Positions 24,070-37,400 of a stretch of DNA of 64,000 nt are shown here, piece by piece. The notes beneath the pieces are model-generated. The model was given only the letters and a program-made list of their open reading frames with translations, ran no database searches and had not been told where the DNA came from. How positions within the stretch are numbered: the stretch's first letter is position 1; every line of letters begins with the position of its first letter. Source of the DNA: Trema orientale (lineage: Eukaryota > Streptophyta > Magnoliopsida > Rosales > Cannabaceae); NCBI GenBank assembly GCA_002914845.1, contig JXTC01000028.1:1533177-1597176 (forward strand), in the 5' to 3' direction. A program made the translations under genes and the position numbers.

Positions 24070-24240
24070 GGGTACCATATGATACCTAACACCACATGAT
24101 GTGTCAGTTTATTATTAGCTAATTATAGTTACACGTCTGTTGAGACTCATATGTGAGACCTCGTTTATTAATTTGAATCATTCAGTAACAAACTGACACA
24201 TTATTGTAGTGTTGGGTATCACTGATGTCGTATAGCATTG
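24070..24240. mobile_element. Small inverted-repeat MITE
   Basis: 24081-24110 and 24191-24220 are inverse complements over about 30 bases (GATACCTAACACCACA-type arm, ATGTGTCAGTTT core). The borders beyond the arms are uncertain, and no target duplication was assigned. Confidence 0.6.
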
Positions 24241-24629
24241 ATCTAATAAAAATATTCTTAAAAATATTTTGAGAATATTTTTACTTTTTATTTTATATTT
24301 TTAGGTACCTTTTAGTTTAATTAAAAATGCACAAAATAAAAATAAATAATATTATCAAGCAAAGTACTCTTATTATTAATTTTAATTAAAATCATCCATC
24401 AAGATACATAAAATTACACTAAAAGTGATTATTATAGTCATTTTTCTGCTTTCTTACATTCGAGTAGGGTTTGAACTCTAAGATTATGTTTAGTAGAGGG
24501 AAAAAGCGAGAAGAAAGAAAATATATAAAGAAAAAATAGAGAAAAAATAAGAATACCTCAATATCAGAAGAATAAAAGGTGTGATTACTAATCAGATTAA
24601 GCTAATTCTCTTTTATGGTTGTGACATAT

Positions 24630-24735
24630 ATAGATAAAGTTGCTAATTGCTACGTAATTATAATAAAGTCATGTACATAGATAAAATTGCTAATTGCTAA
24701 TTTCTACGTGATTACAATAAAGTCATGTACTCGGA
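24630..24735 (+). repeat. Tandem duplication in the DXS upstream region
   Basis: A ~50-base unit beginning TTGCTAATTGCTA and containing a TACGT core and AATAAAGTCATGTAC occurs twice in tandem. Each copy has one ACGT core (CTACGTAAT, CTACGTGAT), the kind of word bound by plant bZIP factors. The regulatory role is an inference. Confidence 0.65.
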
Positions 24736-24939
24736 TATTGGTAAATGCCCGTTAGTGCTAACTGTTCAATGTTCCTTGAAGCATCAGTAACCACTTAAAA
24801 ATAAATAAATAAATAAAACAAAACTAATGATTAAAAAATTAAAAAATAATAAAAAATAACAAAAAAGGATGTGTGGCGGTGAGGAAATTTCCAAGCTCCA
24901 AGGTATAGGAAACTCTCCAGAGCCACAGAAATCTTTCTC

Positions 24940-24946
24940 TATAAAT
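24940..24946 (+). promoter_or_regulatory. TATA box of the DXS gene
   Basis: TATAAAT preceded by a CTCT context, about 270 bases upstream of the ATG. Transcription would start near 24970 and give a leader of about 240 bases without an intron. A CATGCATG (RY-type) word lies at 24970-24977, just at the predicted start. Confidence 0.65.
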
Positions 24947-25211
24947 GCATGCTAGTCCCCCTCAGTTCTCATGCATGCTCACTCTTGATCTCCATCTTCT
25001 TCCTACAATTATCACTCACCTATTTTATACTACGTACCAATATTATACATCTTCCAAGTTCTGTTCATTTATTTAATTAGCTGAGACTAATATCTTAATT
25101 TCTCTCCATCTCTTCATCAAGCTCACTTGGATACTAAATATTCCACTTTCCACAACAAAAATTAATCACCAAATTAAGTTCCTACCTTTTTAGGTATATT
25201 ACTTTGAAAGA

Positions 25212-28200
25212 ATGTCTTCTATTCTCAAAACTAGTTTCATCCCATTAAAGTTTTCTCAAAATGGGCAAGCTTGTCTTGCTCTCCCAACTTTAACCACTTC
25301 TAATTTTCCTCCTAGCACCAACCACCAAAAGGTAATCAATTAATAATTAGCAACAAAAGAGATTCACCCTGCTAAAGATACTATGATGCATATACACATA
25401 TATTACATTTTATCTTCTTAGAGATTTTTTCGTGCTACAAAATAAGAAAAATTTGCTTTAATTTCTTGTTGGTTTTCAGTTGGCTGGGGTGATTTCTTCC
25501 CTGGACAGAAACTCAGATGGTGATCACAAGATGACCCTCACGAAAGATGGCCCGAAAAATGGAGCAAAGTTCGGCAAACTCCTCGATTTCTCGGGAGAAA
25601 AGCCTTCTACTCCAATTCTTGACACCATAAACTACCCTATTCACATGAAGAATCTTTCTCCCGAGGTGAAAAATTCAAACAAATTATTATTATGTTTGAT
25701 TGCCGAGAAAAAAGAAAGTTAAGAAGAAGAAGAAAACAATCGATTGTTCGATCGATCGGGCTATTTATTTGTTTTCTTGGTAATATTGAGGTTTGACTTA
25801 TTTAATTTGAGTATGTGTGTTTTGTTTTGATATCCAGGAACTTGGGATGTTAGCTGATGAACTAAGAGAAGAGATTGTTTACACAGTGTCAAAAACTGGG
25901 GGCCACCTAAGTTCAAGCTTAGGTGTGGCTGAGCTCACAGTAGCACTTCACCACGTTTTTAATACTCCCGAAGATAAAATCATTTGGGATGTTGGCCACC
26001 AGGTACTATTCCTAACAACCTAAGCTTTAGTTTCGTTGCTATTCACTTGTAGATAATTATTATAAAAAAAAAAGTATAAAAAATTATCATACTTTACTTA
26101 GAATATGGCAAATGTTTTAAACTGTACTGATTTTTATTAAAATATGCCAGATTTTTCTTTGAGTTTTGAAGTGTACAATACTGTCAACAAATGAGTTCTT
26201 GCTTTGGTGGGTTTGTTACTTGATTACCTTGTTCCTATTCACTAATTTTCTATGTAATTGTGTCTCTACAACCTTCTATAATGACGTTTACACGGTCGTT
26301 ACAGTAGTAATAGAATAAATATTGCCGAATTACAAACAGTGAATTGAAAACGACATGCGTGAATAGTACTAGTAACCACTACCTTTCTGTTTGTAGGCCA
26401 TTAAAATAAAAAATTAATGCTCATGTTTTTTTTCCCCCTTTTTACTTTTTTCTCCTTTTTTCTTTTTTTTTTTTTTTGGGTTGGGATTGAGACAAATGAT
26501 GTCTTACGTCTTACACGATATTATAGTTAACGACATGAAAGGTGTACAGAACTTGAGAAGGTTGCACATGGAAGAGGGTCCATTGGTCGTACTAACAATA
26601 TTTAAGAATAGCTTTCAAAAAAAAAAAAAAAAAACAATATTTAATAATAGACCAATTATTACTCATCTAACGTCTTAGTGCAAATATGACCTATCTCACT
26701 CTCTCACTTCATTTGTACAGAAACACATAACGCACTAGCCCGATGTATTGTTATGGTACACAGTGCATCACTAAAGATAGAGATCTATATATGTTAATAA
26801 AAATAATTATCTTTCTAGTACGAGCATGTCTATTAGGCACTGTGGGTCCCCACGTTTTATGCTTGTTACTCCATGTCACATTTTTCTTAAGTGCATACAT
26901 ACAAATCTTAAGAAAATATTGACCTGAATATGTGTGGAATATTATGCAGGCGTACGCGCACAAGATATTAACGGGCAGGAGGTCAAGAATGAACACGATT
27001 CGACAAACTTTTGGGCTAGCTGGCTTCCCAAAAAGGGAGGAGAGTGTCCATGATGCCTTTGGGGTTGGCCATAGCTCAACTAGCATTTCAGCTGGTCTAG
27101 GTAAATTCTTCTTCCTCCAGTGGTGGAGTCAGAACCTTTTTTTTTAATATGGCACAAATATTAACAGAAAATTTTGTTTTACATTTTATTTTTTATTTTT
27201 TGAATTTTTTCCCTAATTTATTCTTTGTAAATGAGGTTAACTGAGTTCTTAAAATTAATTTATCTAAATTAATTTTAGAATAGAATAGTATTTTTTTCAT
27301 TTTCTTTTAACTCTAATTAATATCAAAATAAGTGTGATCATTCTATATTAATCAGATATTTTCAATACAAAAAAAATAAGGGCATAATTAAAATTTCATT
27401 TATCAATTGGCGGTATAATTTGAATTGTCTAAAAATTTATATATAAATCTAAAATTTATATGTAAACCTTAAAAGTTATAAACTTGAGAAGGGACAAATG
27501 AGGGCATATTTGAAATCTAAAACTTTGAATGGGGCATAACTTAAATTTTCTAAAAGTTTATAAGCAAAAATGAAATAACTAAAAAGTTGAGAGGGGCAAT
27601 GTCCTCCACTCGCCTCCTCCTCCCTCTGCCCCCTGCTTCCCTCTTTTTGATCTTTTATTTTCAATAAAGTTTTATTATTATCGTATCCACATCGTTTCTT
27701 AATTAGGAGCGATAATTAAAATACGTTTTGATTTACATACATTCTCAACTTGTCATACTTGTAACACTAAAGTTACCCTAATATCAACTAGTAAAGTTGG
27801 TAAAGTATCAATATTAAATCTAATCTTTTGCATTTAGTGAAGGAAGAGAGTCACCACGTCTAACGATCCTTGATATAATTCATTAAATAACTAAAGTAGT
27901 TGTGTTGTTTTGAAATTCAGGGATGGCAGTAGCAAGAGACTTAGTAGGGAAGGACAACCATGTGATAGCAGTGATAGGAGATGGAGCCATGACCGGTGGA
28001 CAAGCCTACGAGGCAATGAACAACGCAGGTTACCTCGACACCAATCTCATCATCATCTTAAACGACAACAAGCAAGTCTCCCTTCCCACCGCCACAGTCG
28101 ATGGCCCGGCTCCTCCCGTTGGTGCTCTAAGCAGAGCCCTTGCCAAAATTCATTCTAGTGCAAAATTTCGTCAGCTACGCGAGGCTGCAAAGGTAAAAGA

Positions 28201-30128
28201 ATTTTCTCCCAGGCAGCTTATTCACTATGATTATCCGTAGAATAGTATGAGTTGCTCGATTTTCAAATTCGAACGTCGTACAATTTTCAAAATGGTACGA
28301 GGCCATGCGTAACGGCTTCGTCATAATCTTAAATGAAAAGCTAATTTTTTGTTAAAACACATGTTTCTCAACAGGGTATTGCCAAGCAAATGGGAGGCCA
28401 AACACATGAAATTGCTGCAAAAGTTGACATGTGTGTGAGAGGGATGGTGGCTGGCTCAGAGGCTTCTTTGTTTGAGGAGCTGGGACTGTATTATATTGGT
28501 CCAGTAGATGGCCATGATGTGGAAGACCTTGTCAAAATTTTGAATAATGTCAAGGCTATGCCAGCGTCAGGGCCTGTTCTCATCCATGTTATCACAGAAA
28601 AAGGAAAAGGCTATGCTCCGGCTGAAGTTGCAGCTGATAAGATGCATGGTACCTCATATGACATATATTTCACAAACTTTTGTTTTGTGTTTTTTGACTC
28701 TGATTCTAAGCTGTTAACAAGTTTTGGTTTTGTACTTAGGTGTTGTGAAATTTGAACCGAAGTCGGGGAAGCAAGTGAAGTCGAAAACGAGTACACGTTC
28801 CTACACTCAGTATTTTGCAGAGTCCTTGATTGCAGAAGCAGAGAGAGACGATAAAGTTATTGCCATTCACGCTGCGATGGGAGGTGGTACTGGACTCAAT
28901 TTGTTCCAGAAGCGCTTTCCGGATAGGTGCTTCGATGTTGGAATCGCAGAGCAGCATGCTGTTACCTTTGCCGCTGGCCTAGCTGCTGAAGGGTTGAAGC
29001 CTTTCTGTACCATTTACTCTTCTTTTCTACAAAGAGGTTATGATCAGGTACATACAACAATCCCAAAAAACAACTCTTCCCCATTTTAGATTTGGTTTTG
29101 AAGTTTATTGGTAAATGGATTTTGGTATTCTTTTAACTAAAAATCATGGTCATGTAGGTGGTTCATGATGTGGACCTTCAAAAGCTCCCAGTGAGATTTG
29201 CAATGGATAGAGCTGGTCTTGTGGGAGCAGATGGTCCAACGCATTGTGGTGCCTTTGACATAACTTTCATGGCTTGTTTACCTAACATGGTGGTCATGGC
29301 GCCATCTTGTGAGGCTGAGCTTATGCACATGGTGGCCACGGCTGCAGCCATCGATGATCGACCGAGTTGCTTTAGGTACCCTAGAGGAAATGGCATTGGG
29401 TCCTTTCTTCCACCACACAACAAAGGAACCCCATTGGAGGTACGGTAACAGAGCCTTCTCGTATATATTTAATATTCTTTTAAAATTCGAGTCCGTATAT
29501 AATTAAGTATTTGGCTCAAAATTGTATAAATAGGTTGGCAAGGGAAGGGTTCTAAGAGAAGGAAGCAGGGTAGCCATTTTGGGTTATGGAACAGCAGTAC
29601 AAAACTGTGTAGCAGCGGCCGAGATTTTGCAAGCCCTAAACATCTCGATCACCGTGGCAGACGCACGGTTTTGTAAGCCTCTTGATGCAAATTTGATCAG
29701 ACAACTTGCTCTAGAACATGAGATCCTGATCACAGTAGAAGAAGGCTCTATTGGAGGGTTCAGCTCTCATGTGTCCCACTTCTTAAGCCTGAATGGATTA
29801 CTTGATGGCAATCTTAAGGTAATACATTCTTATCACATTTAGGCTAATAAGTCACATACTTCTTACTATGATCATTTTCTAATTGTAACTTTATCCTTTT
29901 TAGATTATGGTTTCTACTATTTAAGTCTAACACTTGAACGGTTTATTGTGATATATGCAGTGGAGGTCTATGATGCTTCCTGATAGATACATTGACCATG
30001 GATCTCAGACAGACCAAATTGAGGCTGCAGGGCTCACTTCTAAGCACATCGCAGCTACGGCTTTGTCACTCATAGACGAAAACAGATATAAGCTTCACCT
30101 TCCTGATCTCCACGCAAATTTTCGGTAG
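25212..30128 (+). CDS. DXS: 1-deoxy-D-xylulose-5-phosphate synthase (plastid MEP pathway)
   Basis: The enzyme condenses pyruvate with glyceraldehyde 3-phosphate, using thiamine diphosphate, in the first and flux-setting step of plastid isoprenoid synthesis. Ten exons: 25212-25331, 25480-25665, 25838-26002, 26950-27100, 27921-28192, 28375-28648, 28740-29047, 29158-29439, 29534-29818, 29961-30128. All introns are GT..AG and phases close to 736 codons. Residues 1 to about 55 are Ser/Thr-rich and suit a transit peptide. Family residues are present: TGGH with His125, DVGH (153-156), the thiamine motif GDG 227-229 to LNDN 254-257, YIGPVDGH, and catalytic Glu460 in GIAEQHAVT. Transketolase C-terminal domain follows. 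Unusual against my memory of the family are GAMTGG (usually GAMTAG) and AYAHK (usually AYPHK). The C-terminal half ([15 protein letters not shown]) suggests the DXS2-type clade, unverified. It looks intact. Confidence 0.96.
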
Positions 30129-31239
30129 ACCAAGCTGCCTTTTTCAAAGGAATAATTGTTCAAAGCAAAAGTCTCATACGTGTTTTAGATAGTAGATACT
30201 AGTGTATGCTAATAACACTTAATGTATCCAATCAAATTAATGTAAATAGAAGGAGTCTCCTGTTTCTAAATAAGAAAATATGCATTTCTAAAGATATTGT
30301 AAGAAATCTTGTTTAATTTTTGAGTTCATGTAAAATTCTCATAAGGGTATAATATTATACAATCTTGAAGCACCCAAAGAGGGTTTGCTTGCTCTGCCAT
30401 GGATAACGAATTGCTCACAACTTTTAAGCCAGTCTCTCATGCAGCATGTTCAGTCCAAAATAATTCCTACAAAAAAACGAAAAAAAAAAAAGTAACGAAA
30501 AAAAAAAATTACAAAAGAAAATTTTTTTCTGAGAAAACTCTTTCAGACATTTTAACAAACACTTATAAGTCCAGCGTCAAAAGTCCTGCCTGAGGACCCG
30601 TCTAGACTCTACAAACCGAAGTCCATTAATGCCCATGACCCGAAAATCAACATGGACCACCAACGGGTGTACTGTTGACCTTCGGAATATTCTTGGGGAA
30701 ATTAGAACCACAAGATTTTTTTTCTTTTTTTTTTTTCAAGTGTGGCTTCAACTACTTTTACTCATATAGTTTGCTGAAAACAAAAGTCTAAAAGTACCGG
30801 AGACTGGAGAAAAGTCTGGGGAAATTAGACTCGGTAATTTTCTTTTAGGGTTATTATAAAAAAAACATGAGTTTTTTCAATTTTAGCGAACAAAAAACGT
30901 TTGGTTTATGACCATATTTCAAAAAAATTTACGTTTTACTTAAAAAAATAAATCTCGAGTTTCTAGTTATAAATCAAATCAAATTAGTCGTGAAATAAGT
31001 CAATGACTTATTCGCTTTTGGTATATAGTATCATGCACTATTGTACGAGACTATATTCTTATTGTTAATTACTCCAAATGGAATCGATGTTGTTTGATAT
31101 AAATATATATATATACACACATATATACATATAGAAAAATTCTAATGTAAGAGTTGCAAAAGATTTATTTGATACTGGTACTTAGAGAAAAATGCAAGAA
31201 GATATTTTCCACAAATTCTTCTTGCCCTTTACTTTATGA
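30129..31239. other. DXS 3' region and intergenic
   Basis: The DXS 3' UTR probably ends within the first 200 bases (T- and A-rich, no single clear polyadenylation word). Beyond that are A-rich tracts near 30470-30520 and no recognisable gene or repeat. Confidence 0.5.
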
Positions 31240-31475
31240 TATTATAAGTTGATTTTACCTTTCTACCCTTAGAGGTGGTGTATCAAAAGGGTTCTATTTA
31301 ATTGCGCAAAAAGTTTTCCGAGAAAATATTAGGATGAGGAAAGGGAGGAGCACATGACAGATAACATTCAAGGAATACCAAGCCTGCCATTCACAGTCTC
31401 ATAAATATAGAAAGTAGAAGATTTCTAAGAATTTTTCGAAAATTGTAATTTGTGTGACTCTGTTATACTATCATT
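31240..31475 (+). repeat. Local duplication copy A, left part
   Basis: Aligns with 55220-55490 through landmarks GTGTATCAAA, GGAGG, AGGAATA(A)CCAAGC, GCCATT and GTAATTTGTGTGA. It continues at 42385 after the CACTA insertion. Confidence 0.75.
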
Positions 31476-31973
31476 CACTACAAGAAAAGTTTGACTTTAT
31501 GGTATTTATTTTAGTAATGCCACAAAAATTTATGGCATTTGAAATTTACTTTCACTTATACTTCCAAAATGCCACAAAAATTTAGCTTAATGACATATTA
31601 AATATGTCACTAATATTTTTCTTTAGTGACATTTTGAAAGTGTAATTTAATCTTGTCATATATCTTTAAAGATTTTTTTTAATATTTAAAGAATATGAAT
31701 TTTAAAATATATTCCACTCATTCTTTGGATACGAATTTAATTGAATTTTCAAGTGTTTTCCCATAACTTATTTTCGTATCTCTTCTCCACATTTCAATAT
31801 AGATAAGAACTTGATGAAACTTTCTCTATGTAGAGACCTTTCTATTATATATTTTATTAATCTCATTTTTTGTTTTCATTATTTCTTAGGATTGTGTTTA
31901 AAATTACTTTCTCTGAGCATTCGAAGGTCTCATCAATTTTTCATTTGTTGCAAATAATTTATACAATCAGTTT

Positions 31974-34357
31974 TGTGAAAACCGTGATTTTCAACAAAGG
32001 GTGTTATGGTCATTTCATAATTTGAGGAAAAAAATTAAATTAATAAAAATTGGCTGAAAGTTAAATTAAAATTGAAGGAGGAGTCAACGTGGAAGAAATT
32101 TTCAAAGTTGGGGTCAAATTCGAATTTTAATGACTTAAATGAAGACAGTTTGAAAAATGTGCCATAATACAATTTTGGGATGATAGGTCACTAGCCTATA
32201 AGTGACACATGTCACTATTTCCTCAAAAATCTCCCCAAATCCCCAATCTCTCTCTTCCTCTCACATTCTCCCTCTTCTTCTTCTTCTTCTTCTTCTTCTT
32301 CTTCTCGCACCCTCCATTTTGCAGCCTTCCCCAGCCGTCATCGGTGCTCCTCCAGCCACGAGCTCCAGCCGACCTTGAAGCCCGCCGACCTGTTAACCAG
32401 TACCGCCCCTCCCTCGCCAGTGTCACGCCGCCTAGTCGCCAAAAACTGCGTGCAAAGTAGCGTCATTCACACGCGCGAGCCGCGCATTTCGCAGCCAAAA
32501 TCCGGCTTTCCGCCACCCTTAGTCACCACCCACTGCCACCAAATTGAAGTCCAAGCTTCCTACTATGTAGGTCGACCCTCCAGAGAGCATTTAAAAGTTT
32601 TTATGGCATTTTCGTCACGAAAAATGGTATTTGTGCGATTATTTTTCAAGTGTTCATCCAATGCTCATGAAACTTTGAGGGATGAAAATGTAGTTTAAAA
32701 TAGGGGAATGGGTGGTGGATTTGTGGAAAATAGAAGAACGGATTGAGAGAAAAACTGATCTGAAATTTGTGGCGTTTATCTAAATATTTTTAAAAATGGT
32801 ATTTTTGTAACTTTTCTAATTAGTTTCATATTAAGCCCAAATTTGAGCTAGAGGCCTCGAAACTGAAATTGGACTTCGGAATTGGACTAAGTAAGGTCAA
32901 GAGACGAGTTTTGATATAAAACATTAATAGATTTTGAGTTGGCACGAAATCCGAGATACGAGGCTCGTGATTTCGCCTCGATTTGCGTGGCACGGGCCCG
33001 GAGCCCAAATTAATCGAATTATATGTCTAACCCAATATTTTTGGGTGCTCTGAATTCAGTGGTGACTTTTGTTTTGCAATTTGATACTTCGTTTGGAAAG
33101 TCACCCCTCAAAGCGAGCTCACAGGATCCCGAAACGATCCTCCGAGCAACCGGGTGACCAACGGGAGAATCTACGGGCGCCAATAGCTTAGCCTAGCGAT
33201 CAAGGCGAGGTAGGGGTGCAATTACCAAGTTTTGAACTTATTTTGATTTAAAATGTGCATTATGACCTATTTCTTGAAATTGTCGAATTTCATGGATTAA
33301 ATGATTTGATTGGATATTTTGTGAACTGCTGAATATATTGGATTATTCTGGGATTTGTTGATATGATTTTATACAGGTTTAAAATTTTAATTTTGGAAAA
33401 ATACAGCCGTTACACTGCCCAATTTTCTTTAAATCCCAGAATAATACTAAATAAGTTTTAAAGCATGATTTCTTGATATACTTGATGCATGGTTATTACA
33501 TACTCTGTGAAATGTTGTACATATCATAGGATCACATACTTGAGTTCTATTTCAGCATCATGGTATTTAGATCGCTGGCGAGTTGCTGCAGCCTAGTTGA
33601 GAGACCTAGGCCCCTGCGCAGGATTTGCTGACACACCTACAGGTAGTGTCAGGATGCTGGGTACCTCTGTTCAAGAGGTATTATAGGACTGTGATGAGAG
33701 AATGAGAGCTCATAGATATACTTATACTTGGTTGATTTATGATACGTACAGCATGATTGTGACTTTGGTTTTGGTTTTGATTACATGATTACTCATGATC
33801 TTGACTACTTTGCAAACTTGTTTTATAAATGGATTTTGGAAAGGTACTAACCATGAAGGTTTAAAAAGTTACATTCATACCAAAAAGGTAATTGAATTCT
33901 TACTGAGCATGTAAATGCTCACTCCCTTATCTTTCCTCTCTCAGGTGGTGTACAGTGTGACTTGGGCAACTTTGGAGTAGAGTGACTAGGACTGGAAGAA
34001 TATTACTAGTTTAGTAGTTGGTAACTACTTAGTAACTCACTTTGGATTTGTAATAACAATTAAGCCTTATACTTTGGATTTAGCCTGTATTATCTATTAT
34101 GCCTACTTGTGATGACAATGGTGATGCATATATATGTTTTATTACTATTATTAACAGTCTATGTCTAGTGGTGATCACAAACTGGGGAAATTCACAATTT
34201 GAACTATTTTTGTAAACTTTTACAGAAGCTATCGTTTTTTAAACTAGTTGTCGTTTTTTTTGAAGAATTGCAGTTTCTAAAATTTTCTGAAATAAATTAT
34301 GAATTTCCACTTGTGAAATTCCTTTTCTGCCACTGACCCAGGGTTTGGGTCGTGACA
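31974..34357 (+). repeat. Gypsy 5' LTR
   Basis: 2384 bp, with a (CTT)n tract at 32273-32305. It keeps about 250 bases (near 32896-33147) that the 3' LTR has lost, hence the length difference. Reading frames inside (32209-32698) are LTR sequence, not genes. Confidence 0.93.
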
Positions 34358-34490
34358 GAATATTTTTTGTATCAGAGCAGAGGTTTAATTACCTCGGATG
34401 TGACACTATTAGACTAGATTGTAACTTCTTTTTCAAAAATACTTGCATCACTATCTCACTAACACTTTGGCATATGAATATAGAACTATA

Positions 34491-37400
34491 ATGCCTTCAA
34501 GGAGGAGAATACCGAGGTAAGAGCCTAGGGCTGAAACGCCTCCACTGTAATAATAAATCCCTGACCCTCTGGTAAACTTTTATGATGCTTTAAGAGTATT
34601 ACCGGGTCTAAGGATGGAGTGAGACCCTGAGGCCTATCAGGATAATTTCTTCAAGGACTTCATGAAGCTCAATCTGCCATCATTTGATGGGAAACCTAAT
34701 CCCACTTTGGCTGAGGGATGGCTTAGAGACATCAAGAGGACTTTTGCTACTATTGGAATACCAGCTGAGTTCCAAGTAACTTTTGCTACTTACAAGCTAA
34801 TTGAGGAGCTATAAATTGGTGGGAGACAGTCAAGTTATCTCAGGATGTGACTGGTATGACTTGGGATACATTTGAAGGACTGTTCAGAGACCAGTATGCT
34901 AATGCTAGTCATAGAGCTGCTATGATTAGACAGAATGAACGGCTCAAACAGAGTGACATAATGGTGAATAAATACTGTGTGGTTTATGGACTTAGCACAG
35001 TATGCCTATGCACCTGAATTAGATCCTACTCTCCAGCCATTTTGGAGAAGATTATGACCCAACCCTTCAGCCATTTTAGAGAAGATTATAACCCAACCCT
35101 TCAGCAACCTTGTTGACTTAGTTGCTGTAGCCCAAAAAAGCTGAGACTATTCTTGATGATCAGTCAACAACGAGAGATCATGCAAGAAACAAGGGCAATG
35201 GGAGAAAGATGAACAAGAAGAACCAAGGACAATGGCAAGGACAGAATTCTCAGAACAGTGGAAGTAGTAACAGTAGTGGCTCTTCAGGAAAAAGTCGATA
35301 TGGGCCTTATGGATGTTTCAATTGTGGACAGCAAGGCCACCAGAAGAAAGCTTGCCTCTACTGCCAACAAAAATTTCCATTGTCTCAGGGAGGATCACAG
35401 GGAAGTCAGAGTGCCTCAGTTCCTTTTCAGGGCAATCAGATGAGACTAGTGCAATCTCAGACCCAGTCTCAGGCATTCCCTTCCACTCTTTACCAGCAGC
35501 CTTATGGTCCTCAGTACCAGCATCAGTATAGGCCACAAGGTTCGAGCTACAACCAGGGCTATACTTAGAATTTTTAGACTCCACAATGTTTTGGGAACCA
35601 AGGAGAACGTGGATATACTAGTACCGGTCCAGGAACTAGTAGCAATCGCCCAAGTCAAAGAAGAGGAAACAAAAAAAAAACAAAGTTTCTGGTCAAGCTT
35701 ATGCAGTTACAGAAGTAGATGAGGCTCATGACCAAACTGACAGAGGTGTTGTTGATGGTATGATTCTCATTTCCCACTCTTGGGCTCATATCTTATTTGA
35801 TACTGGTACTTCTTATTCCTTTATCTCCATATTATTTGCACAAATATTGGGATTGGAATGTTCTGTATTAGATCATGTATTGACTTTGGGAAACTCATGG
35901 GTGGAGTTACCGATGTTTCTACTATCTGTCGTAGTTGTCTTATTGTGATTGATAGTAAGAAGCTACTAGTAGATTTGGTTGTGTTGCCTTTGCAATAATT
36001 TGATATGATTCTCGGTATGGATTGGCTATCCAAATACCGAGCAACTGTTAACTGTTTCAATAAGAAAGTGACTCTTTGTCCAAAGGATGGGTATCCTATT
36101 GTTTACCAAGCTCATTTAAATCCTTTGAAATCGAGTCCTATTCTGATAACTTGTATAGGTGGAAGGAAGAAAGTAGAGTGCTATGGGAATTTATTTGCCA
36201 TCGATGGTGAGATGGAAACTGCCGATCAGTACCCTTGGATATCAGTGGTTAGCGAATTTTCAGATGTTTTTCCCGAGGATTTACCGGGACTACCACCTGA
36301 TAGGAAAATCGAGTTATGCATTGATTTGATTCCTGGGGCTCAGCCAGTTTGCTCCAGCAGAAATGACTGAGTTGAGAAGTCAGCCGAATGATCTTTTATC
36401 TATAGGATTCATTAGGAGTAGCACCTCTCCATGGGTTGCTCCTGTCCTATTTGCGAAGAAAGCTGATGGAACATTTCGGCTCTGTATGGATTACAGAAGA
36501 CTGAATCAGCTAACGGTGAAGAACAAATATCCCTTACTGAGGATCGATGAACTGTTTGACCAACTTAGTGGATCTAGACTCTTTTCCAAATATGATCTTA
36601 GATCTGGTTACCATCAGTTAAAGAACCTAGAGGAGGATATAACGAAAACTGTATTTAGGACTCGTTATAGTCACTTTGAATTCCTGGTTATGCCGTTTGG
36701 TCTGACTAATACTCCAGCAGCGTTCATGGACCTTATGAATAGAATATTCAAGCCTTATTTAGTTCGGTTTGTGGTTGTCTTCATCGATGATATCTTTATC
36801 TATTCTGAAACTCGAGAAGAACATGCTAAGCACTTGAGAATTGTGCTTCAGACCTTGAGAGATCACCAACTTTATGCCACGATATCCAAGTGTGACTTCT
36901 TGATGACGAAAATGAAATTCTTGGGGTATGTTATATCTCATGAAGGAATTTTAGTTGACCCTTCCAAGATAGAATCAGTTCTAGAATGGGAGAGATCGAA
37001 AAGTGTATCTGAGATAAGAAGTTTTCTTGGTCTAGCGGGTTATTACCGCCGTTTTGTTGAAAATTTCTCAAGAATCGCAATGCCTTTGACAAAGTTGACG
37101 AGAAAGAATGTGAAGTTTGTATAGAATGATGATTGTAAAGCAGATTTTATAGAATTGAAGAGGAGATTGATAACTACACATGTCCTTACTATTCCTAACA
37201 GTAATGAACCCTATGTTGTGTATACTGATGCTTCTGGTTCAGTATTGAGATATGTTCTAATACAAAATGGCAAGGTAGTGGCTTATGCTTCCCGTCGGTT
37301 AAAGCCATATAAGAAGAACTATCCCACTCATGACTTAGAGTTAGCAACTGTGATTTTAGCTCTTAAGATTTGGAGATGCTATCTGTATGGTGTGAAATTT

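Noticed and set aside
27120-27660. Possible MITE in DXS intron 4 (AGTGGTGGAGTCAG and a GC-rich right edge)
   Set aside because: The two edges are not clearly inverse complements.
32209-32698. Pro/Ser-rich frames as a host gene
   Set aside because: Part of the Gypsy 5' LTR; the same sequence recurs in the 3' LTR at 39400-39720.
35258-35722. Extra frames overlapping Gypsy gag
   Set aside because: Shadow frames of the gag C-terminus and of its stop-broken continuation.
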